The notes beneath the pieces are model-generated. The model worked only from the letters and a program-made list of their open reading frames with translations, ran no database searches and was not told the origin of the DNA. This document shows, piece by piece, positions 8,775-17,500 of a stretch of 54,394 nt of DNA (position 1 is the stretch's first letter; each line of letters starts with the position of its first letter). This DNA is from a virus. A program made the translations under genes and the position numbers. The stretch lies in the IMG/VR virus record IMGVR_UViG_3300032293_001366, positions 1 through 54,394 of that record. One strand, written 5' to 3'.

Positions 8775-9767
8775 TTATGCAGAAATGATATGTACACCAT
8801 AATCAGCTTGCAAAACACCTACACCCCAAATTGCATACCATGCGAGAGAGTGCTTACGACCAAAATCTTCAACACCATTATCTCTTAATTCAACAGGAAG
8901 AGCATCTGCTACTGCAAAGCATTGATCACCAAACAAAGTAGCACGATACAAATCAGCACCTGTATCACCTGTACCATCTAAAGCTAATTCATAACCTGGA
9001 TCAGTAGATGCACAAGCACCATTGCCTTGATGTGTGGTAGATACAAAAATTACATCTTCCCAACGACCAAGTTCACCATTGAATACATTTCTAGTCTGAG
9101 CATAGTTATTAGCAGAAATCCAATCACTATCGCGTCTTAAAGAGAATGCTTGATGTGGGTGAATAAAGCAAACATAATAATCATTGTTAAACTTAGGAAC
9201 ATTAGCAGTTTGCAAAACTTCTACAGCCTTACGGATTTCGCTAATGGTAAGAATATCAGTGCTTGCTACATCGCCAACTGCTGCATTTGAGCTACCTGCA
9301 AAAATAACTTGGCTGATACCTGAAACAAGAACATCACGAAGGCTTAAATCACGAACAACGGCATAATCTCTACCCAAAAGGATAGCTGCTTCAGTCATAA
9401 GATCATCAAAGCTAAGTTGTAAAAGTTTTTCAGAAACTGCAATCGCATTACCCCATTCAGTAACAGAAATGGACTTAACAGATTGGCTCATTGCATAGGT
9501 GCTAAGAGCAGTGCTTTCAGTTAATTGACCACCACGAGAAACATCATTATAAGTAACGAACTTAATGGTTTGACCTGGACCAGCAGACAATTCGGTTTTT
9601 CTCATTGCGAATTGTTCATACATCATTACTCCACGTGCTTTGTGAAGTACCTCAAGGCTATATACATCTAATAATGGGAAAAGATCGCCACCTGATTGGA
9701 TAGCTGTAACACTTGCATAAAGAGAGCCTGCTGCTCCATTTACACCTGTAATGGTATTCATTGCCAT
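8775..9767 (-). CDS. major capsid protein (N4 gp56-like HK97 fold)
   Basis: A 330-residue protein with the layout of the N4-gp56/P22-like capsid family. It has an N-terminal arm, a helix with LLDVYSLEVLHKARGVMMYEQFA, then PGQTIKFVTYNDVSRGGQLTES (E-loop and lead-in to the P-domain), a long helix DLMTEAAILLGRDYAVVRD, and an A-domain with FIHPHQAFSLRRD and WEDVIFVSTTHQ. It follows the scaffold gene by 57 bases. GC content is slightly higher than in neighbouring genes, as expected for a highly expressed gene. The start has a TAGGAG site. Confidence 0.9.
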   Translation of the reverse strand: MAMNTITGVNGAAGSLYASVTAIQSGGDLFPLLDVYSLEVLHKARGVMMYEQFAMRKTELSAGPGQTIKFVTYNDVSRGGQLTESTALSTYAMSQSVKSISVTEWGNAIAVSEKLLQLSFDDLMTEAAILLGRDYAVVRDLSLRDVLVSGISQVIFAGSSNAAVGDVASTDILTISEIRKAVEVLQTANVPKFNNDYYVCFIHPHQAFSLRRDSDWISANNYAQTRNVFNGELGRWEDVIFVSTTHQGNGACASTDPGYELALDGTGDTGADLYRATLFGDQCFAVADALPVELRDNGVEDFGRKHSLAWYAIWGVGVLQADYGVHIISA

Positions 9768-9824
9768 TTTTAATCTCCTAAGGATTATTTAAATTCCGTT
9801 TTTTTTACGGATTAAGGAAAAGAG

Positions 9825-10553
9825 TTATCTTGTAAAACCTGTTCTAGCTTTTTGCAAGGCATCCGCTTTATATTTAGCGAAATCACTAGGGCTCAAGTTT
9901 GCAATCTCATATTTCTTTCTAGGATCAATCAAATTTGATGGACTATTAGGAATAGATGCTGATTGAGATGGCTTAGGTAGTGTAGACACAACTTCTGCTC
10001 TTACTCTCTCTTCAGCTTGTTTGAGTAATAATTGTTCTTTTTCCTTAGCTAGTTTAATTGCATTATCAATTTCATCAACAGAATTGCCACTGACTAACTC
10101 AGGAATGAGAACATTATTCTTAGCAAGTGCTTGTGCTTTATATGCTTTAAGTTCACTCTCTCGTAATCTTTCTTGTGCATTTCTTGCTACTTCTTCAAGT
10201 TGTTTTGAAAGGTAGTCATTTTGTTGCACAAGTTTGTCTACGGTTTGCTTGATCTTTTCTTCTTCAGACATTTGTTGTTCTTTTTGTTTTAGAAGTTGGT
10301 TTGCATATTCTTCAGCTTTTTGCTTTTCTTTATTTAAAAAGTCCTCAAACTGTTTATTCTTATCTTCAAGTTCCTTCATTTTTTGATATAGTTTATCCTT
10401 TTCTTGTTTCCTAGCTTTTTCGATAGCATCAAGTGTATCTTGGACATTGGAAGAAGATGGATTAGCTAGAGAAGAATTTACTTGATTAAGAGAATTGTCT
10501 TGTGTCTTGTCATCATTCTGTGTCATTTGGGTATTTTCTGTCGTTACAGGCAT
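9825..10553 (-). CDS. capsid scaffolding protein
   Basis: This protein has 242 residues. A Ser/Asn/Gln-rich N-terminus is followed by an almost continuous charged coiled coil from about residue 40 to 180 (KQEKDKLYQKMKELEDKNKQ and similar). A basic C-terminus (FAKYKADALQKARTGFTR) is of the type that docks scaffold to capsid protein. Placement directly before the major capsid gene is standard. The identification rests on architecture and order; no protease was seen next to it. Confidence 0.8.
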   Translation of the reverse strand: MPVTTENTQMTQNDDKTQDNSLNQVNSSLANPSSSNVQDTLDAIEKARKQEKDKLYQKMKELEDKNKQFEDFLNKEKQKAEEYANQLLKQKEQQMSEEEKIKQTVDKLVQQNDYLSKQLEEVARNAQERLRESELKAYKAQALAKNNVLIPELVSGNSVDEIDNAIKLAKEKEQLLLKQAEERVRAEVVSTLPKPSQSASIPNSPSNLIDPRKKYEIANLSPSDFAKYKADALQKARTGFTR

Positions 10554-10600
10554 TTTGTTTCCTTAGTATCTCTTGTTATTATAGCTAGATCGTATGGTTA

Positions 10601-10822
10601 TTAGCGAAGTACCTGACTTTGTTTCATCATACGAGCATGTGGACCAGGTACATTCTCAAATCGTTCGATTGATTCATTAACTTGAGCCATAACTCTTGAG
10701 CTAGGAATAGAAGGAACAGAGAAATTTGTATCTTGACCACGAAGATCAGTAGACATTGCTGATGGTTGGTTCATCATAGCACTTGGTGCAGGTGCATTTA
10801 CTTTTTGTGCTTGTTGTAGCAT
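10601..10822 (-). CDS. small RGQD-motif virion-region protein
   Basis: This 73-residue, largely unstructured protein is rich in Pro, Met, Ser and Gln. It shares the pattern RGQD-x-N-F, followed by a PSR and an MAQV/MQVV strand, with the product of the neighbouring gene 10986-11456, so the two look like diverged relatives. It lies between scaffold and the large MuF protein, which suggests an internal or minor capsid component. The leader is AAAAAATCGGAG, a one-base variant of the common motif. Confidence 0.7.
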   Translation of the reverse strand: MLQQAQKVNAPAPSAMMNQPSAMSTDLRGQDTNFSVPSIPSSRVMAQVNESIERFENVPGPHARMMKQSQVLR

Positions 10823-10985
10823 TTTGTAAGCTCCGATTTTTTGAGTTTAATAGAAAGTAACCTAAAGTGTCTTATAATTGCTATATCTAATATGTATTGT
10901 ATCTATTTAGTATCTTTTATTGTTTATATACATCTTTAAATAAGTAGTCAATAATCTTTTTTTAAAAGTCCCGTTTTTTTATAAC

Positions 10986-11456
10986 TTAATCTTCTTCACT
11001 CATAGAAGTATCATCTTCCATAGAATAGTCATAAGAGTATTTTGCTTCTAAATCTTCATATTCTTTAATTTTAGCTAATGCAATTGGTGTTTGGTAGTTT
11101 AGCTTTGCAATACCTTTACCTAGCATAACATCTTTAAGAGTATCCATAGTAGCTTTATTAGATTTATCAGATTGTGTTCTAGGATTTCTATAGGTAATGT
11201 TATCTATTGATCCATCTTCACAACAACATTCTTCTTCATATTTGAGTTTATGATCTAACATATTTCTCATTTGTGGTTTTTTTTCCATAGTTCTTGATTG
11301 TAGTGCTGCTTGGTTAGGTGCTTTTACTACTTGCATTTGGATTTGAGATTTATTTCTAGAAGGTAACTTAGCATCATTGATCTTAAAGTTGATGTCTTGA
11401 CCTCTAAAGGATTTGTTAATAGTAGGATTTGCTACTTGGGAATATTCGATAGCCAT
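10986..11456 (-). CDS. RGQD-motif virion-region protein with cysteine cluster
   Basis: A 156-residue protein. The N-terminal 55 residues carry FRGQDINF, then LPSRNKSQIQMQVV, resembling the 73-residue neighbour. A middle segment contains EEECCCED, an unusual run of three cysteines among acids. The C-terminus is very acidic (MEDDTSMSEED). It is encoded between the giant MuF protein and the scaffold and is probably a minor head protein. Its leader AAAAAAACGGAGATTACAAA is nearly identical to those of 2209 and 6595. No family was recognised. Confidence 0.7.
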   Translation of the reverse strand: MAIEYSQVANPTINKSFRGQDINFKINDAKLPSRNKSQIQMQVVKAPNQAALQSRTMEKKPQMRNMLDHKLKYEEECCCEDGSIDNITYRNPRTQSDKSNKATMDTLKDVMLGKGIAKLNYQTPIALAKIKEYEDLEAKYSYDYSMEDDTSMSEED

Positions 11457-11487
11457 TTTGTAATCTCCGTTTTTTTAAGTCTATGTT

Positions 11488-11516
11488 TTTATACTTTGAT
11501 TATATAACGATGTCTA
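11488..11516 (-). promoter_or_regulatory. promoter before capsid gene block
   Basis: TAGACA, 17 bases, TATAAA (11493-11488), ending 32 bases upstream of the start at 11456. It could drive the RGQD, scaffold and capsid genes. Confidence 0.45.
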
Positions 11517-11537
11517 TCATTTTATCAATTATTTTAC

Positions 11538-14500
11538 TTAAAATGGCACTTCACCACTATCCTCAGCTACAATAATGTTAGCCATAGATAGTAAATATTG
11601 ATCTTGAGTACGATAATTACCAAATGCTTGTTCTAAATTATTCATTGTTGTGCCATCTACAATAGCATATGTATAACACCTACAGTTTGCATGTGTCCTT
11701 TTAGGAATAAGAGATACACTATATAAACCTGCTGTAGGGTAACCACTTTGAGATAGTAGTAGTTTATCTTCAGGTGTAAGATTATTGCCTAAAGAGTAGA
11801 TTTCACAGATTTCCTTACCACCTTCCCATTTGTGAGATGGGTCAAGTCGCCACTGCACTACCCTTACATCTGTAGCTTTATACATATTGATCATCGTTTC
11901 TCTTACAATTTGAGATTGTTGTAGGTTGATAATTGTGTTTAAGTCTTTAGTCTTAAATTTATTACCTGTCATAAGATCAAGTAATCCAGGCATTTTTGGA
12001 TCTTCACCTAAAAGGAATGTTCTAAGGAAGTTTGTTTTATCACTTGCAATAACTCTTCTTCTATCATCATCATTGTAATTGTTAAGTTGAGCTATAGTTT
12101 CAATGCGATTATTTACCCAAGAGTTTAAGTTACCCATAAAATCTTTCATGTTATCCATAAGATCACTTTGGTATTTACCCATCATATCTAACAATTGAGT
12201 ATTTACAAGTTCATCTACTTGTTCTTTGGTGTATTTCTTTCCGCTTTTTTCTAGTGCATAGATTGTAGTTGCTCTAATTATATCTTCATTACTAGAAAGA
12301 ATGTTATTTACAAATTCACTTGCAAATTTAGTGATTGCATTTGTCATAAGTTCTCTAGTTTTTTTAAGTTGACTTTCTTCTACACCTAAAGAAGTAAAGG
12401 ATAAAGTACCTGTATCAAATACGGTGTAGATTGTATTAGCTAAATCAGTCATATTCTTTGTATTTTGCATAATTGTATAGTTCTGTTTTTTATCTGCATA
12501 TGTAAGTAGTGTGTCTGCTGAATAAGTTTGTCTTATATCTCTATCGTCTATATATCCACCTGTAGAGTCGCCAAGTATGATTTCTTCACCTTGATAATTG
12601 AATATTAAATTACCATCTCTTTGTACCAAATCTTTAATCAATCTTGAGTCGTTGGGATCATTTGCATTTTTAGGATTATACATATCTTGTAAAACACTAT
12701 CATCTATATAAGATGTCATAAATCTAACATATTCATCTTTAGCTTTATCAAAGAATTTGATTGTTTCTCTCTTTGTAAAATCATGTTCAATAGATAAGCT
12801 ATGGTATGATCTTAATAGTCGTTTAAATTCAATACTATCCATAACCATTGGGTTTTCTTTTTGATCATAATCAAATTTATCGTCCCATAATTGATTGATT
12901 GTATCTGATATTTCTAAAGAAAGTGCATCATTTTGTAAGAATAGTGCTTGTATATCCGTTTTTGACTCTCTTATCTTTCTAAGTGTATCTTTTACTGCTT
13001 TAGCTTGATTTTCATCTTTATAGCTTGCAAGATTTTCTAGTGTTACAAAGATAGATGATGTCATATCTTTAATTTGTGTATCTGTTGCATTGTATAATTT
13101 ACCAGGATCACTATCTAGCATCTGTGATATTAGTTTTTGGGCAGAGATATTAGCTAAATTCATTGCTTCTGTATCTGTAAGATTAGGTACTGCCATAAAT
13201 GTTGCAAGAATTTTACTAAAGATTTTATCATATACAAGTTTATTTACCTGTTGTAGTTTCTTATTTGCAAGTAAAAGTCGTTCTTCATCTACATATGGCA
13301 TTCTACCACTACCATCACCATATAATTGCAATAATCCAATAATACCACCATAATTATCATTCATAAGTTTAAGCTGATTATCATAGCTAGAGATCATTGC
13401 AGGTGATATATTATCCTGTATGTAATCCCCCATTTTTTCTATGATTGATCTCATTTGATCAAGTTCAGTAATCTTTGCATCAGGTAGTGTACCTTTTTTA
13501 GGTCTACCTGGTTTTCCTGGTACATATAGTGCTTTAGTTGCTTGTTTTAGTAATTCACTATACATTTCCATTTTTTGGTTTATACCAAACCTACCCTTTA
13601 GATCATGTTTCTTAAGTTGACTAATTGACTCTGTATTGATTGTGGGGTTTAGGTATACTTTACCATCATCAAAAATGATTTTAGCTAAGGTATCAAATTC
13701 TTGAGATAGTTCATTCTCTCTTATTTCATTATATGTATCAAAGTTAGCTTGCATATTTGCTTGGTGTCTACCTTTTTCAAGTGCAGAATTAATCTTTGCT
13801 CTATCATTAAGATTGTATTCATTTACTTTCTGTACACCTACATTATAAATAGCCTCTGAGAATGACATTGCAGGCTTAGAAGAGATTGGATTATTTGATT
13901 TAACAAATTCTTTAAAATCTTCTAGTGCTTTCTTTCTTAACATTTCCGCTTTTTTAGATGTTTTTGAATTGACTAAAGTGTCTACATTTTCTTGGTGTTT
14001 TCTTGTAGCATCTTTGATTGTATCACCTAATTGTTTGATTTGTTCATCAAGTTTCTTAACACTCTCACCTAGTTCATTTTTAAGATCAATGTTATCTATG
14101 TCATTATCAAGTACATTCCTAACAAATTCGTCAAATTTTTCATTCTTAACAGTGCCAATTACAGCAAGTGTATCTCTTACAAGTTGTTCATCTAATCCTG
14201 TTTGTTTAGTAATACCTGTAGTCATAGTAGTATCTACCATTACTCTAGATATTGTAGAGCTATCACTATCTAAGATTGGTCTTAAATTCTCTGTGATATG
14301 TTTTTGCATTTGTTCAGCTAGTTTTTCTGCAAATTCTTGATTTTGGCTATCTGCAATTTCTTTATCGCTAAGGTGTTGTAGTTTGTTTTCTGCCTTTAGT
14401 TTTTTATATTTATCATCTATCTCTTTGTGGATTGTTTCATAAAATGCATTTGTGAACATACTTGTATAACTTGCATCTTTTAGTGAGCCTTGTTTTTGAT

Positions 14501-17500
14501 CTTTCGATTTTTTACTAGTAGCAAGTGTTTCTTCTGCAAGCATCATTTGGTTTATGATTTGTTCTTTAACCTTAGACATCACTTTCTCTATATCTTTTGC
14601 ATCAGATTTAAGTCCATGTAGTGTTTGTAGGATTGCAATTTGTCTACTATCTGTAGGGAAGTTTTTATCTAGTAGTTTTGTAAGTAATTCTCTTGTAAAA
14701 TCAGCTCTAAATTGTTCAGATGATTTACCCTTACCTGCCTCACCACTTGATCTAAAGCGAATTGGTTTTGTATCATCTTTAAGCACAATCAAACCCCCAC
14801 CTTTAGAATTATCACCAGCAGTAGCTCGTATTGTTTCTAAGATAAGTGCAGGGGTAATATGTGACTTTAGAGATGCAGACATACTTACCCTACTATTTAC
14901 ACCAATTTGTCTTGCTTTATCTTTAAGATTATCTGTGTTTGATTTTGTATCTTGTTTTGCAATCAGTTCAGTCTTATTATTCTCTAGTTCTTGTTTTCGT
15001 TGGTTTAAATCTTTAAGTTCATCATTTAGTTTTGCTTGTAATTGTTCAGTAGTCTTTTTAATGATGCGATCTTCTAGTTCATCTATTCTTTTTTGTCGTT
15101 CATTTACGGTTTTCTCTGTAAATAGTATCTTTTCATAGTCTTGTGTGTATTGTTTTACAAATCGTTCTTCTGTTGCTCTTCTATCTCTTAATTGTTCTCT
15201 TAGAATTGCATCTTCATTGATTAGTAGGTGTTCAACTGATATATATTTACCATATTCCTTAACAAGTTGTCTTGCTGCACTTAATTCTAAATCATAAGAG
15301 CCTTTTTTATACTCGTCTTTAGTTACTTCTAGTTTATCTCTATATTCTTCTCTTCTTTTATCTGCATCTTTGAGTATTTGTTGTCTAAAGGTTTCATCAT
15401 AGAATTTGTTGGGGTTTTTATCTATTTCCGTTTTTTGTGCATCTGTCAGTAATCGTTTAAGAACGGTATCATAATCCTGTCTTAAATATTTATCTGTAAT
15501 AAAACCATCATCATCTAGTGATCCTTCAGAATATGCATTAAGTAGAATATCATCTAAGTCATTCATTGCTCTATCAAGTTGTATTAGTCTATCATTGATT
15601 TCACTAGAAGATAGTGTATTTGCAATTAGCTTTTTAGCTTTGGGTAAATCTTCATTGTAAATTCGCAATAGTTCTTTATTTTCTTCCATAGATTTCTTAA
15701 CAAGTAAATCATCATAGGTTGCATTGTAATCACTTTTACCCATAGATCGTCTTACAAGGTCTACCATAGTATCAAATGTATGTTGTTGTGTTACCAATTC
15801 TGATCTAATTTCAGAAGAGCTTGTAAATTTAGCTAGAGAGTAGTTACCATTCTTAGTTTTATATGTTTTATCTTTAAGTTCATCATAGATTTTCTGTGCA
15901 TCTTCTATAGAAAGATTATCATCTACCTTATCAAGTTCGGATTTAAGTTTACTGTAGTTATCCATCAATTGATTTACTTTTTTATCCAATTGCTTGATCT
16001 CAAAAGGTGATTGTGTAGGTGTCATGTTGGCAATGCTAGACATCAGTTCTTCTTTTTTTCTCGTAAAGTATTCGCTTGGTTTTTCGTTTTTACCTATACT
16101 TTCTTGGATTTTAGCATCTACATACATCAAATCTCTTACAAATATCTGTTTAAGATCATAGTATTCTTTAGAGCCATATTTTACAGTAGATTTGTCATTT
16201 GTTTGCCATATCTCTTCTATGACACTTATTGTTCTAGTTTTAGGCACATAATTAAAAATAAGATCACCATCAGGTGTTTTCTCAGGTCTACCAAATTGAT
16301 CTAATACCTGTATTTTGTCATATACAATTTTACCATCTTTATCTTTGACTATTTCTTTCTTTGCATTAACAAGTTCATATTTAGGTATAGCAATGTCTGA
16401 ATTTACTTGGAAATTGTGAGAGTACTTCATTGCAGATAGTTGGTAAGCTAAACCATATTTTGTACCCTTTAATTTATCCATATCTTCTATTGTAGTATTA
16501 CCCTTGTTGATACTATTGTAGATTTGATCAGGTGTTTCATTTGCTGGTTTTTGGTATAGTGCTTTCTCTATCTCTTGGAATTCTTTTAGTCTATTTTCAA
16601 AGTCTTTGTTTATGCTATCTGTTTTAATTCCGTTTTTTTGTAGTACCTTTCTTGCTCTATCAAATTTATAATACTCTTGCATAATTTCATTTGAGTAACC
16701 ATCGCTAGAAACAACATCTACATATTTGTCAATCGTTCGTTTAAGGATAGTGTTCTCTAATTGTTTTGTAATGTTCTCTACCTTATACTCTATCACCTTA
16801 TTATTTAGTTTAATTGCTTGTGGGTCTTGTGGGTCTACCTTAGATAATTCAGCAAGTAAATCACTAGAGTTTTTAAGATTATCCTTAAGTTTATCTATGT
16901 TATCATTTAGTTTATCTGCAAGTCGTGTAGCAATTCGTTTCTTACTATCTTCTACTTCCTTTTCCATTCTCATTCTTGCATCATATTCAGCTATCTTTTC
17001 ACGAATACGATCTTGTTGTTCCTGTTCATATTGTAATGCAAATGCTCTATTCTCTTCTTTGATTGCTTGTTGTTCTAGTAAATAGTCAATGTAGTTTTGT
17101 TTTTCTGTTTCAGAAAATGGTATTGATCTATTTTGATTTCTATCTAATCGCTTGTTGATACGAGATTGTTTTCTCTCACCAAATGTAGCTCTCATCTCAG
17201 GTGTAATGATAGGTCTATTTAAGTAAAATTCATTGATTGATCTAGAGATTTCAGCCTTATAATTGTTATCATTGATATATTTATCTGAATTGATGATTTC
17301 TTCTTTCTTTGTAGGATCAGTTTCTCTCATCAATTGGTATTGTTTATTTACAATCAATTGTGTATCTATAAGTAGCTTTCTTTTAACCTCAGGATCAACA
17401 GGTTTATCTAAGACGATTGCAACAACAATACCTTTATATAGCTTTACATCATAAGGTAGGTTTTTAAGTGTATCTTTAAGTTCTTGTTCATAAGCATGAT

